A DNA stretch of 64,000 bases, taken from positions 496,001 to 560,000 of the forward strand of contig NZ_JAHZSU010000002.1 of NCBI RefSeq assembly GCF_019457945.1, in the 5' to 3' direction. Made by a program: the position numbers and the translations under genes. This DNA comes from Ornithinimicrobium laminariae (GTDB taxonomy: Bacteria; Actinomycetota; Actinomycetes; Actinomycetales; Dermatophilaceae). The notes below the pieces were generated by a model. It had not been told where the DNA came from. It ran no database searches and saw only the letters and a program-made list of their open reading frames with translations. Shown in pieces: positions 54,164 to 63,343 of this stretch (positions within the stretch are counted from its first letter, which is position 1; every line of letters begins with the position of its first letter).

Positions 54164-55146
54164 TGGCCCGCCAGCCTCCGCTGCTCTGCTAGGTCGTTGT
54201 CGACCATCGTCTGCACCAGTTCAGTGAAACTCACCTTTGGCTCCCAGCCCAGCACTGTGCGCGCCTTGCTGGAGTCACCGATCAACAACTCGACCTCAGC
54301 TGGGCGCATGAAGCGTGGGTCTTGTTTAACCAAGTGCTCCCATTCGTCGATGTCCACATGCTTAAACGCGACACCCAGCAGATCTCGGATCGAATGGGTT
54401 TCCCCCGTGGAGATGACGTAGTCGTCGGCTTCATCCTGCTGCAACATGAGCCACATTGCCTCGACGTAGTCACCGGCGAAGCCCCAGTCCCGCTTGGCGT
54501 CGAGATTGCCCAAGGTGATGTCATCTTGCAAGCCCAATGAGATGCGAGCCACGGCCTGGCTCACCTTGCGCGTCACAAACTCCGGTCCACGCCGCGGGGA
54601 TTCGTGGTTGAAGAGCACCCCCGATGAGGCGTGCATCCCATAGGATTCGCGGTAGTTGATCGTCATGTAGTGACCGAAGACCTTGGCAACGCCATAGGGA
54701 GAGCGCGGCCAGAGCAGTGTCGACTCTTTTTGGGGCACTTCTTGGACCTTGCCAAACATCTCAGAACTCGACGCCTGATAAAAGCGGATCGCGCCGGGAT
54801 TGTCACCAGCGTGCAGCCGCACAGCTTCCAACATATTGAGCACGCCGGTGCCGGTCACGTCAGTAGTGACATGCGCGTTCTCCCATGAGTATGCGACGAA
54901 GGACACGGCGCCCAGGTTGTAGACCTCGTCAGGCTGGGCCTGGCGGAGAGTACGCATCAGGCTAGAGAGGTCGGTGAGGTCGCCGGTGTGCAGGATGACC
55001 TCGGGAACGGCCTCTTGGACCATCGAGATCTTGGGGTTGTTTTGCCCGCGGACCATTCCGTGCACCTCGTAGCCTTTGCTCAGCAGCAATTCAGCCAGGT
55101 AGAGGCCATCTTGTCCGGTGATACCGGTGATTAGTGCGCGTTTCAT
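54160..55146 (-). CDS. gmd: GDP-mannose 4,6-dehydratase
   Basis: 328 residues. [59 protein letters not shown] and [16 protein letters not shown] are the Gmd signatures. It forms GDP-4-keto-6-deoxymannose, a precursor of GDP-rhamnose, GDP-fucose or GDP-perosamine. Neither a recognisable GDP-fucose synthase nor a perosamine synthase is in the window. 11 bases after the glycosyltransferase at 55158. Confidence 0.93.
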   Translation of the reverse strand: MKRALITGITGQDGLYLAELLLSKGYEVHGMVRGQNNPKISMVQEAVPEVILHTGDLTDLSSLMRTLRQAQPDEVYNLGAVSFVAYSWENAHVTTDVTGTGVLNMLEAVRLHAGDNPGAIRFYQASSSEMFGKVQEVPQKESTLLWPRSPYGVAKVFGHYMTINYRESYGMHASSGVLFNHESPRRGPEFVTRKVSQAVARISLGLQDDITLGNLDAKRDWGFAGDYVEAMWLMLQQDEADDYVISTGETHSIRDLLGVAFKHVDIDEWEHLVKQDPRFMRPAEVELLIGDSSKARTVLGWEPKVSFTELVQTMVDNDLAEQRRLAGQ

Positions 55147-55157
55147 CGTTTTGCTTC

Positions 55158-56108
55158 CTAGCGTTTATTTGCGGTGACATCGTGCGTGGGCCGTCGGCGC
55201 TGGCCAGCCATTGAGGCTGACTCGACAGTCAAGGAGACCAATTTCTCCCCTGCGTACCGTGGAAATTTGTCGGCCATGACATCGACCGTGTTGCCGATCG
55301 CATCAATGCGACCCTCCGTAGTGATGCGCGCCAAACCCGAAACGGCTAAGCCCCAGGGTCCCCTTGGCTTGGCATCCGGCCCGAGCGCCTGCTGGCCGTG
55401 CTTGTCAATAAACGTCATCCGCGCGGCACCGCTGGCATAGGCACGGCGTGCGCGGATCGCGGTCGAACGGGCGGCGCCCTGGTGGATCGTTTCTAAGGCT
55501 GGATCAAGGATGATCGGCGCGCCGGTCAGAGACAGTCGATAACCCCAATCGACGTCTTCCCAACCGTAGGCGCGATAGTCCTCGTCGTAGGGGCCAACGA
55601 GATCCATGAGTTCACGCGGCACCGACACATTGCCACCCCAATAGCGCCAGGTTTCATCGCTAGATATCTGATAGGCGTCAGCTCGGAAACGCGCGTCTCG
55701 CTGTCGACCGTAGACCCGCGCGAAGACAGTGTCGGGATAATCATTGAGTGGCAGCGCCACTACACCCTGCAAACCCTCATTGTGTTTGGCTCGCATACGC
55801 TGAATAAAATTGGGGGCTGGGACCATGTCGTCATCGAGTCGAGCCAGGATGTCCCCCTTCGCCTGGGAGAAGCCTGCGTTTAGCGCAGCGGAGCGGCCGC
55901 GATTCTCGGGAAACACGATCGACTGCGTCCAGGCTGGCGCAGACTTGACCACGCTTGCGCTGTCGTCAATGTCGCCATCGCACACCACGATGACTTCAAA
56001 ATCTGTGTCGTCTTGATCAGCCAAGGCAGCAAACAACGCAGGCAACCGATCGCGGCCGCCACGCGATGGGATCACAATGCTGACTGCGGGATCGGCACCT
56101 GTGCTCAT
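55158..56108 (-). CDS. Glycosyltransferase family 2
   Basis: 316 residues, GT-A fold. [52 protein letters not shown] with the DxD metal site, and [32 protein letters not shown], the usual GT2 acceptor region with the E-D pair. It adds one sugar in the polysaccharide repeat; the donor cannot be read. ATG overlaps the previous stop. Confidence 0.9.
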   Translation of the reverse strand: MSTGADPAVSIVIPSRGGRDRLPALFAALADQDDTDFEVIVVCDGDIDDSASVVKSAPAWTQSIVFPENRGRSAALNAGFSQAKGDILARLDDDMVPAPNFIQRMRAKHNEGLQGVVALPLNDYPDTVFARVYGRQRDARFRADAYQISSDETWRYWGGNVSVPRELMDLVGPYDEDYRAYGWEDVDWGYRLSLTGAPIILDPALETIHQGAARSTAIRARRAYASGAARMTFIDKHGQQALGPDAKPRGPWGLAVSGLARITTEGRIDAIGNTVDVMADKFPRYAGEKLVSLTVESASMAGQRRRPTHDVTANKR

Positions 56109-57145
56109 TGGTAGACTCCGTTACCTGTCGCACGCTCTAGCTCAGCCAGAAAACGAGCCTCGCCTTGCTCTGGGCTGAAGTTGGCTAACCAACGGTCGTG
56201 GCTGGACTTCACCGTGAAGGTCATTGCCGGGGTCGGCAATTCCTGAAGCGCTCGACTTAATGTCTCGGTCAGTGACTGCACATCACCGGCACGACTCATG
56301 TATGAAAAGCCGACCCCCACCACCTCGGAGATGCCCCCGGCGTCACTGACGACCACGGGGACGTTGGCTGCCATTGCCTCGGCGACGACAAGACCGAAAG
56401 GCTCCTGCCACCGCGAAGGGAACACTGCAATGTCGACAGCGTCAAAAAAGTCATCGCGAGCAATCCAGCCCACATGCTCAACGTGGTCACCAAGTGCGCT
56501 CAAGGCTGTTTGCACCCGGCTAGCGTCTGCCGGCGCGACAAAGCGGCTCTCTCCAGCGATGAGGAGCCGCACACGCACGTCTCGCGACAGCAAGACAGCG
56601 ACGGCTTCACACAGGTCAACAACACCCTTGTCTGAACTCAAACGGCCTAAAAACCCCACCACCGCAATATCGCCAGGGTTGTGATCTCGCGGGCGTGGCG
56701 TGTCGGTCCAATTCCATAGGACCCGACTGTTCGGCACTGTCGTTGCGACAAAGTGTGAGTTCACCAAAACATCTGCCCGCTGGCGCGCCGCGAGGAGGGA
56801 TGCGGTCTGAAATTTGCTCTGCGGGTGTTGATGCACATGCACAACCCGATGTGAGCGGCCAACCGTGGCCAACGCGGGGAGCAATCCGTGGCACCACAAC
56901 AAATCGGCTCGATGGCGTGCGTCCCAAGCACGTAGGGCTCGGGCATAGTCGCCGCGGCCGGTAACCTTCAACGCGACAGGGTTAGCGCCGAGCACAGCCG
57001 CCTGTTCCACCACTCCACCCGGGGCGGCGGGGCCGACCACGCTAACGTCATACCCAGCTGTCAACGCAGCTTTCGCGGTGCGCAGCAGCATGACCTCGCC
57101 GCCACCAACCGTCGCTTGGTTAGCCGCGAAGGTGACGGCCACCAC
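56105..57145 (-). CDS. Glycosyltransferase family 4
   Basis: About 346 residues. VAVTFAANQATVGGGEVMLLRTAKAAL opens the GT-B fold; GFLGRLSSDKGVVDLCEAV and PSRWQEPFGLVVAEAMAANVPVVVS give the donor-site E-x7-E. GTG at 57145 follows an AGGTGA Shine-Dalgarno-like stretch inside the ligase gene; in-frame starts further up (57214) would overlap it more deeply. Confidence 0.87.
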   Translation of the reverse strand: MVAVTFAANQATVGGGEVMLLRTAKAALTAGYDVSVVGPAAPGGVVEQAAVLGANPVALKVTGRGDYARALRAWDARHRADLLWCHGLLPALATVGRSHRVVHVHQHPQSKFQTASLLAARQRADVLVNSHFVATTVPNSRVLWNWTDTPRPRDHNPGDIAVVGFLGRLSSDKGVVDLCEAVAVLLSRDVRVRLLIAGESRFVAPADASRVQTALSALGDHVEHVGWIARDDFFDAVDIAVFPSRWQEPFGLVVAEAMAANVPVVVSDAGGISEVVGVGFSYMSRAGDVQSLTETLSRALQELPTPAMTFTVKSSHDRWLANFSPEQGEARFLAELERATGNGVYQ

Positions 57146-58328
57146 TGGGCTCACCTCGCTCAAAGATCCCCTTGGCACCACGAGACGTCCGCTCGTCACG
57201 GCGACGCCGAGCATCTAGGAGATACCACGCGGTGATACCGAAGACGACCGCCCCAGCGAGGTCAAACCACACCTCACCGAGGCTGACAGCGACCACCGCC
57301 ATCGCCAGCAGCGCTGACTCCATCCAGCCGCTGCGCAGCCGCGTTGGCAGCCATACCAAACCGACAAAGCAGCTGATCAGGAAAATGAGAATGCAGGCCA
57401 AGGCCACATATCCGCCCTCAGAAACCACCGCAAGGTAGGAGTTGTGGAAGAAGAAGGTGTCCCCTTCAACCAGCACCCTTGCGCTACCAGCGCCGCCACC
57501 CGACCAAGGCTGCTGAAAGACCTTGTAAGCCACTTGCTCGCTGATTGCCTCGCGCAGCGTATCTGATCCTTCTCGACCGGAGAAGGGTCCGTAGACGGCA
57601 GCCTCTTCCGGGATCTGGTTGACGGCATAGGTGATAAGGCCGACAAACCCCACTGCCAGGGCGAGTGGCAAGCGGCGCCCTATCAAGAGCCACACTCCAG
57701 CGATCACTGCGGCCGCAAGAGTGGTCCTCGAGAAGGTCAGGAGCAGCGCAACCGCGATCACGATCATGAGAATGGTGCGGCGAGAGCGTGAAGCAATGAA
57801 CGGAATCGACACCAGCCCAACGGTGAGCATCCAAAACCCGGCGGCGTTTGGGTCGCCCCAGTAGGAGTTCAAACGGCCCGCATAGTTGCCTAGGTTGAAA
57901 CCCGCAAGGCCTAGCGCTGCACCAGCAAAGAGCGAAACCGCCATTCCTCGGGCAGCCGACGCGATATGCACGCGACCTGAGATCAGGACTAACGCAAGAC
58001 CCGCCCATACCGCAAGGTGTCCCATCCGCCGTACTTCAAAGACATCTAACGCAAACGTGCCGAAATATACCGCGAGAATAGACCCAAATAGACCCAAGTA
58101 AGCCCAGAACGGGATGGCCAGATCGCGTGCTGGGCGCAAGATGGACAGCCCCACGATGACAACCGCAGCCAATTCGTTGATGGGTACGCCAGCACCGGGA
58201 AACGCCGTCACCACTGGGATCAGGATGAACAGGAAAAACGTGGGCAGCTGGGTCGGCTGGTTGCGTAGGTCAGCCACTGGCTCAGCGAGCACATCGCCCC
58301 AGACATCCTTAGCGCGGGATCCACTCAT
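57120..58328 (-). CDS. O-antigen ligase / Wzy-like polymerase
   Basis: 402 residues with about ten membrane helices. The periplasmic loop region EGDTFFFHNSYLAVVSEGGYVALA carries the H-N-S-x-L motif of the O-antigen ligase superfamily. The first 30 residues are hydrophilic and cytoplasmic. In Gram-positive polysaccharide loci such proteins polymerise the repeat unit outside the membrane. Its 3' end overlaps the next GT4 gene. Confidence 0.85.
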   Translation of the reverse strand: MSGSRAKDVWGDVLAEPVADLRNQPTQLPTFFLFILIPVVTAFPGAGVPINELAAVVIVGLSILRPARDLAIPFWAYLGLFGSILAVYFGTFALDVFEVRRMGHLAVWAGLALVLISGRVHIASAARGMAVSLFAGAALGLAGFNLGNYAGRLNSYWGDPNAAGFWMLTVGLVSIPFIASRSRRTILMIVIAVALLLTFSRTTLAAAVIAGVWLLIGRRLPLALAVGFVGLITYAVNQIPEEAAVYGPFSGREGSDTLREAISEQVAYKVFQQPWSGGGAGSARVLVEGDTFFFHNSYLAVVSEGGYVALACILIFLISCFVGLVWLPTRLRSGWMESALLAMAVVAVSLGEVWFDLAGAVVFGITAWYLLDARRRRDERTSRGAKGIFERGEPSGGRHLRG

Positions 58329-59383
58329 CGGGTCACCTCTGTATAAATATCGGCGATGCGCTTGGTCATGTCACTGACCGTGGGCCAGTTATCTGGCAGT
58401 TCCGGTCGCAGGTTTGGTTGTTGTGCTTGTGCAAAGAGCGCTTGTGCCACCTGGGACGGTTGCTCGGGATCGACCAGGCACTGCGGGGGCAGGATCTCCG
58501 GATTGCCACCAACTGCACTTGCCACGACACCCTGGCCAGCAATAATAGCGTCGAGCAAAGTGTAGGAACAGTTCTCCCAGACCGAAAGTTGGGCTACGAC
58601 ATCGATTTTTCTAGCGAACTCGACCGGGTCAACGAAGCCAGGAAAGTCCACCCGCTCATCAACCCCGTGGCGCACTGCCTCGCTGGCGAGTTGATCAGCC
58701 AAGTGCCCGTCGCCAGCGACGGTTATGTGCGCTTCTGGGTCGGCGGTGAGCACGTCGGCGAAGGCCCGTAGTAGTTCGCCGATGCGCTTTTCGGGGGCCA
58801 GTCGGGACAACGAGCCATACTGCGAACCAGGTTCGCGTCGCGCGGGGCTGGCAGAGCGGTCAATACCATTGGGGATCACCGTGATGGGAGTGCTGGCGTG
58901 CCATTTGCGCTTCATCACGGTCGCTGTTGCCTGCGAAACGGCGATCGCCGCCGCGAAGCGCCTGAGGCGGGCAGTGTGCACCCCGGCCATCACCTTCGAC
59001 TTGGCCGATGTGCCGTGATAAACGGTGTCGTCGCCAGCAAGGCCATGCTCTGTGGTGACGAGTTTGATGCCGCGCGGTACCGCTACGGCCGCGACGACAT
59101 CGGCATACGACAGATGGGTATGCACGATGCTGGGTCGCAGCGAAGAGCACAGCCGGCGCACCGCTCGGACTGAAGCCGGCAACCCCGCGTGTGGGCCAAT
59201 TTGTGCCTCCACGACCGGGTGGCCGGCCTTGCGCAGGTCGTCAGCAAGCGGTCCCGGTGGGCACGCCACCACGACACGCCAGCCGGGGATGCCCACACGC
59301 AGCACGTCGCGCACATGCCGAGCGACCCCGCCCGAATCTCCGACGGGGATCACCCAGAGTGCGAGCGGCGCTGCTAGAACCAT
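58325..59383 (-). CDS. Glycosyltransferase family 4
   Basis: 352 residues. LWVIPVGDSGGVARHVRDVLR starts the fold, VTTEHGLAGDDTVYHG and AIAVSQATATVMKRKW follow, and SVWENCSYTLLDAIIAGQGVVAS is the donor region, with an atypical D in place of the second E. ATGA overlap with the ligase gene. Its start codon overlaps the NeuB gene end by 10 bases. Confidence 0.9.
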   Translation of the reverse strand: MVLAAPLALWVIPVGDSGGVARHVRDVLRVGIPGWRVVVACPPGPLADDLRKAGHPVVEAQIGPHAGLPASVRAVRRLCSSLRPSIVHTHLSYADVVAAVAVPRGIKLVTTEHGLAGDDTVYHGTSAKSKVMAGVHTARLRRFAAAIAVSQATATVMKRKWHASTPITVIPNGIDRSASPARREPGSQYGSLSRLAPEKRIGELLRAFADVLTADPEAHITVAGDGHLADQLASEAVRHGVDERVDFPGFVDPVEFARKIDVVAQLSVWENCSYTLLDAIIAGQGVVASAVGGNPEILPPQCLVDPEQPSQVAQALFAQAQQPNLRPELPDNWPTVSDMTKRIADIYTEVTR

Positions 59384-61623
59384 TGCTCGAGCCGCTCCAA
59401 AGCAGTCCAGAAGCCTTCGCCGTTATTGACGTGGCCCTGCCAAATCTCGGGGATAAAGCTGACCTCAGGTGCCAACGCGTCCAACTGCTGCGCCAAGAGG
59501 GCCCAGTCGACATCTCCCTCGCCGACCTGCACGCCCTCACCATCTACGCCAGTGGCGTCCACGAGGTGCAGGTGCTCGGTGTGCGGCGCCAACAAGTCAA
59601 TGGCCTCGCTAAACGACATGCCAAGGAAGGTCGCCGCCAAACGCGTGTGCGAGATGTCCAAGGTCAACTTGCGATTGTGCCTTATGGCGAACTCAGCCGT
59701 GTCCACTGGGTTAACAAACAGGTTGCAGAACAACTGACCGCCCATGTACCACGGGAAAGGAGGCAAGGTCTGGCACCCGAGGCGGACCCCGGCGGTGTCG
59801 ACGCGATCCAGGCCAGCCGCAACCCGCGCATACATCGCATCTAGTTCGCTGGGCGCGACGTGAGCGTCGTAGGTGAAGCCGCCCACGCTAGCGATGACCA
59901 CGGGGTCTTTGTCGCTCGTAAAGTAGGGCTTTATCGAGTTGGTGAGGTCAATGACCCGCTGCAACTCCGCGATGGAACGCTCCCAGTGCTCATCGTCAGT
60001 CGATGCCAGGTTGAGCAAGAAGTCGCCAGCGAACAGGTCGGGGCTGTGACAAGCGAAAGTCATCGGCAACTTTTGGTCACCAAAAATCTCAGCCGGGTCC
60101 AACTCCAAGTCCTTGTAGGAGAAGTGGAACTCCAAGAAGTCTGGAGTGGAGTTTTCGGTCAGCGTCTCCACATCGTGGTATCGAACCGGCAGACCCCAAG
60201 GGCGGTTGAAGGTGAAGTCGCGACCAGTTGCCACCGTGTCTGACAAGTCACTGGCATAGAAGAAGTCACCCGAGGCCAGCGCGCGCTGCGCCGTGCGCCC
60301 AATCAACTGCTGCAAGGAGTTAGGTTGCAAACCGCGACCCGGGCTCTTGATGTCAATGTCCTCGCGGCTGATGACCTGACCGGCTTCGATCGAGCCCTTC
60401 GCGACGAGCGACTTCGCCAAATTTACCCGGTTCATCATCTCGCCGGTAGACACCACGCGAGGCGCCCCCGACCCCATAGCTTCTTCAATCTCGCGGACCC
60501 GCTTCACCATTTCGGCGAACTCGTGGGGCAGCAACGAGACCTTGTGGTCATTGCCCTCCAATGAACGGTCGGTGGTGAAGTGCTTCTCGATGACCTTCGC
60601 ACCCAGCGCGACAGCCGCAACCGGCACGTGGAAACCGCGCTCGTGGCCCGAATACCCCACTGGGGACTGGGACAACTCGCCGAGTCGCTGCATGTAGGCA
60701 AGGTTGACGTCCTTGTAGGGTGCCGGGTAGGTCGACTGGCAGTGCAGCATCGCAAACGGCGCACCCGTGTCACGAACCACGTCGACGGTCTGCTTGATCT
60801 CTGTCTCCGTCGACATACCGGTGGAGAGGACTAGAGGAACTCCGTAGGAACCCATCTTGGTCAGCAGAGCGTGGTTCGTCATGTCTGCGGAGGCAACCTT
60901 GAGGGCTGGAATGCCGTAGTCCATCAGTGCCGCGACGCTGGGCTCATCCCACGGCGTGCAGATCACATCAATGTCGCGTTCCTTGCAGTGGTCAAAGACC
61001 TCAAACAACTGCTCAGCGGTCAGGTTGTACTTCGCCAGCAGGTCCAAGGTGTACTGCGGGCCAAGGTCTTCCCCAGAGTTTGTTGCCGTGCCGGACTGCC
61101 GATACAGCGCAGACATATCTCGCAACTGGAACTTCACAACGTCCGCGCCAGCTTCGGCAGCCAGGTCAACGAGGTGCTTTGCCATCTCCACCGAGCCCTG
61201 GTGGTTGATGCCAATCTCGGCAATCAACACGGCCGGGTGATCCGGCGACACCGTGTGGCGACCGATGCGGAACTGGTCGCTGCGGTTGATTGCAATGGCA
61301 GTGATGTGCTGCTGCTCGTCCACCATCGGAATGTGCACGATGCCAGGACGGAACAGGCGCTCAATCTCGTGTGCCGACTCAGTGGACGCAACGGTTAGGG
61401 AGCAGGTGTTGGCTACTTCGCGGCAGGGAGTCGTGAGATCCACGTTGTCTTGACCGCTCAACCAGCGGCGGAAATCGCCATCGGACAGGGCCCCCAAGTG
61501 GTGCCCGTGCTCGGACACCACGAAAACGATGTGTGCTTGATTGGCTGTGATCTTTTCAAGCGCTGAGAGCACTGGCTCCTCGCCATACACGATGTACGGA
61601 GCCAGGTTTCGCTCGATAATCAT
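59374..61623 (-). CDS. Four-domain sialic-acid-synthase fusion: CBS pair, NeuB, SAF, TIM-barrel
   Basis: 749 residues, about twice the length of ordinary NeuB (about 340-350). Residues 1-118 resemble paired CBS domains (FVVSEHGHHLGALSDGDFRRWL and IVHIPMVDEQQHITAIAI). 128-370 is NeuB: VLIAEIGINHQGSVEMAK, VKFQLRDMSALYR, GYSGHERGFHVPVAA and EKHFTTDRSLEGNDHK. Around 395-460 a SAF/antifreeze-like cap follows (INREDIDIKSPGRG-type block). 480-749 is a xylose-isomerase-like TIM barrel (VVIASVGGFTYDAHVAP, LTLDISHTRLAATFLG, HLHLVDATGVDGEG). NeuB condenses an amino sugar with phosphoenolpyruvate to a nonulosonic acid. The extra barrel may feed its substrate (inferred). Confidence 0.88.
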   Translation of the reverse strand: MIIERNLAPYIVYGEEPVLSALEKITANQAHIVFVVSEHGHHLGALSDGDFRRWLSGQDNVDLTTPCREVANTCSLTVASTESAHEIERLFRPGIVHIPMVDEQQHITAIAINRSDQFRIGRHTVSPDHPAVLIAEIGINHQGSVEMAKHLVDLAAEAGADVVKFQLRDMSALYRQSGTATNSGEDLGPQYTLDLLAKYNLTAEQLFEVFDHCKERDIDVICTPWDEPSVAALMDYGIPALKVASADMTNHALLTKMGSYGVPLVLSTGMSTETEIKQTVDVVRDTGAPFAMLHCQSTYPAPYKDVNLAYMQRLGELSQSPVGYSGHERGFHVPVAAVALGAKVIEKHFTTDRSLEGNDHKVSLLPHEFAEMVKRVREIEEAMGSGAPRVVSTGEMMNRVNLAKSLVAKGSIEAGQVISREDIDIKSPGRGLQPNSLQQLIGRTAQRALASGDFFYASDLSDTVATGRDFTFNRPWGLPVRYHDVETLTENSTPDFLEFHFSYKDLELDPAEIFGDQKLPMTFACHSPDLFAGDFLLNLASTDDEHWERSIAELQRVIDLTNSIKPYFTSDKDPVVIASVGGFTYDAHVAPSELDAMYARVAAGLDRVDTAGVRLGCQTLPPFPWYMGGQLFCNLFVNPVDTAEFAIRHNRKLTLDISHTRLAATFLGMSFSEAIDLLAPHTEHLHLVDATGVDGEGVQVGEGDVDWALLAQQLDALAPEVSFIPEIWQGHVNNGEGFWTALERLEQWF

Positions 61624-62312
61624 GAGCCACTCTTTCTTAGTTGCTGCAAGCGGTCTTCGGCGACCGCTAGGTCGTGGAAGGTATCGATATCAATGCCTTC
61701 AGCTTCATCCATCATGAAGAGGCCAATCCGGCCACCGAGGCGATTGTGATGCTCCTCATAAATGTCAACGGACGTGACATAAAGAGAGCCAGTCTCGCGG
61801 TATCTCATCGTCATGGAGGTGAGGTCCTGGCGGCGTGGGCGCCTCGCTACATCATAATGCGCGTACGGGATATCCCCGGCCTCCCAGATAAAAGGAGCCT
61901 GTGGGACAACGCCCACCATCGAATCAAAATTGTTAGCTGCGAACTCAGCAATAGCCCGCTCTAGCGTGCCACGGAGCCGCACCGGAGACGTGGCCTGCAA
62001 CAGAAGCACTGCATCTGGGCGTTGGCCGCGCTCAGTTTGAAAAGAAATGGCATGCTCCACCACTGGCTCAGTCGCGGTTGCATCGTGAGCCAATTCAGGA
62101 GGCCGAATAAACGGCACCTGGGCACCAGCGAAGTGAGCCACCTGCGCAATAGCCTCATCGTCGGTGGAAACAACGACGTCCATTTCGACGTCAGCTTCAA
62201 GTGCCTGCTCAATGGTCCACGCAATGAGCGGCTTTTCCGCCACTAAACGCAGATTCTTGCCCGGGATGCCTTTTGAGCCACCACGAGCAGGGATTAAACA
62301 CAGAATTCGCAT
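61620..62312 (-). CDS. CMP-nonulosonic (sialic-like) acid synthetase
   Basis: About 230 residues. LIPARGGSKGIPGKNLRLVAEKPLIAWTI is the CTP-binding N-terminus of NeuA-type cytidylyltransferases; LLLQATSPVR and GIDIDTFHDLAVAEDRL are further signatures. It activates the acid made by the NeuB fusion for transfer. ATG at 62312 with GGAAGAG 5 bases upstream is preferred over a GTG at 62318. Overlap TCATGA joins it to the NeuB gene. Confidence 0.92.
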   Translation of the reverse strand: MRILCLIPARGGSKGIPGKNLRLVAEKPLIAWTIEQALEADVEMDVVVSTDDEAIAQVAHFAGAQVPFIRPPELAHDATATEPVVEHAISFQTERGQRPDAVLLLQATSPVRLRGTLERAIAEFAANNFDSMVGVVPQAPFIWEAGDIPYAHYDVARRPRRQDLTSMTMRYRETGSLYVTSVDIYEEHHNRLGGRIGLFMMDEAEGIDIDTFHDLAVAEDRLQQLRKSGS

Positions 62313-62314
62313 AC

Positions 62315-63343
62315 TCACTCTTCCAGCATCGCAGTGATGCGCTCGGCCAGCAGTGCCGCTGGCTCACGTTCTGGCAGGGTGGGCGCAGGTGTTGGCTCGC
62401 CACCGAATTGCGCCATCCTGTACCGCTGCCAAAACTCCGTTAGCCAGGCAGGTGGATTGTCGTAATGCACCCACGCGGGTATGCCCTTCGCTGCCGCCTC
62501 GAGAACACCCGTCGAGAAAGCACTGACCACGGGGGCGTTGAGCGAGGCGAGCGGGACAGCGCCGTCGTCGATCGTCATACCTTGGCGTCGCCAGATCGCA
62601 TGCTGCGCTCGGGAGAGCTTGTCCTTCTCCGAGGGGTGTGGGCGATACGTCGCACCAGTTGCACGGCAAAAAGCACCTGTTGAGCGAGCCATATCGCGAC
62701 GAGGCAGCTCCGCGCCGTGCAATTGCCCGAGGTAGGTCAGCGGCAGGTCGTCATGCGTTGGCGCTGAAGCTGGCGCCGGGGTGCAGGCTGCTTCCCACAG
62801 CAACTGCGAACCGATGACTTCGGCAGTCACATCCGTGCGGCCCGACAACCAGAAGTCAGCGTCTGCATCGGACCACGCCATCAGGTGGGCCGTACGGGAC
62901 GCGGGAGGGCTGAAGGCGGTGAGTAGTCCGTGCTGCACCACGACCTGCCGCGCTCCACTTCCGAGGGCCGCATCGGCCAGGGCTGAGCCCACCGGGAGGT
63001 GATGGCCGAGTGAAACTGCGAGGACTGCGTTCTTAAGGCCTACACCGGAGGTGAAGGGACCTAGTTCTTGAACCCCCCCAGGAACCGACATCCCCGCGGG
63101 GGCGATAAGTGCGAAACTGCCAGGCCTGAGATGCTCGGTTAGACGCGCCAGCGCCAGATCGCTAGTCGGAGAACGAGAGTCGAGACCAACGACTATCCGC
63201 GCTTCGGCTGGCCCATGCCATGCAATCGGCCCCGGCCCACTACGGCCCGGTTTTACCCCGCGTAACTTTTGCACGAGGCCTGCACGGTTTTGCCAGCGCT
63301 GCCATTCGAAGATGTCGTCCGGGAACCTCAGACCTACATCCAC
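62315..63343 (-). CDS. Unrecognised protein, possibly a GT-B glycosyltransferase acting with nonulosonic acids
   Basis: 342 residues. No family recognised with confidence. VVVQHGLLTAFSPPASRTAH near 138-157 and YRPHPSEKDKLSRAQ near 235, with APVVSAFSTGVLEAAAKGIPAWV close to the C-terminus, follow the order of acceptor, donor-phosphate and small-loop motifs seen in polysialyl- or CDP-glycerol-type transferases. It sits directly before neuA (stop and GTG overlap), so a nonulosonic-acid transferase is a reasonable guess only. Confidence 0.55.
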   Translation of the reverse strand: MDVGLRFPDDIFEWQRWQNRAGLVQKLRGVKPGRSGPGPIAWHGPAEARIVVGLDSRSPTSDLALARLTEHLRPGSFALIAPAGMSVPGGVQELGPFTSGVGLKNAVLAVSLGHHLPVGSALADAALGSGARQVVVQHGLLTAFSPPASRTAHLMAWSDADADFWLSGRTDVTAEVIGSQLLWEAACTPAPASAPTHDDLPLTYLGQLHGAELPRRDMARSTGAFCRATGATYRPHPSEKDKLSRAQHAIWRRQGMTIDDGAVPLASLNAPVVSAFSTGVLEAAAKGIPAWVHYDNPPAWLTEFWQRYRMAQFGGEPTPAPTLPEREPAALLAERITAMLEE

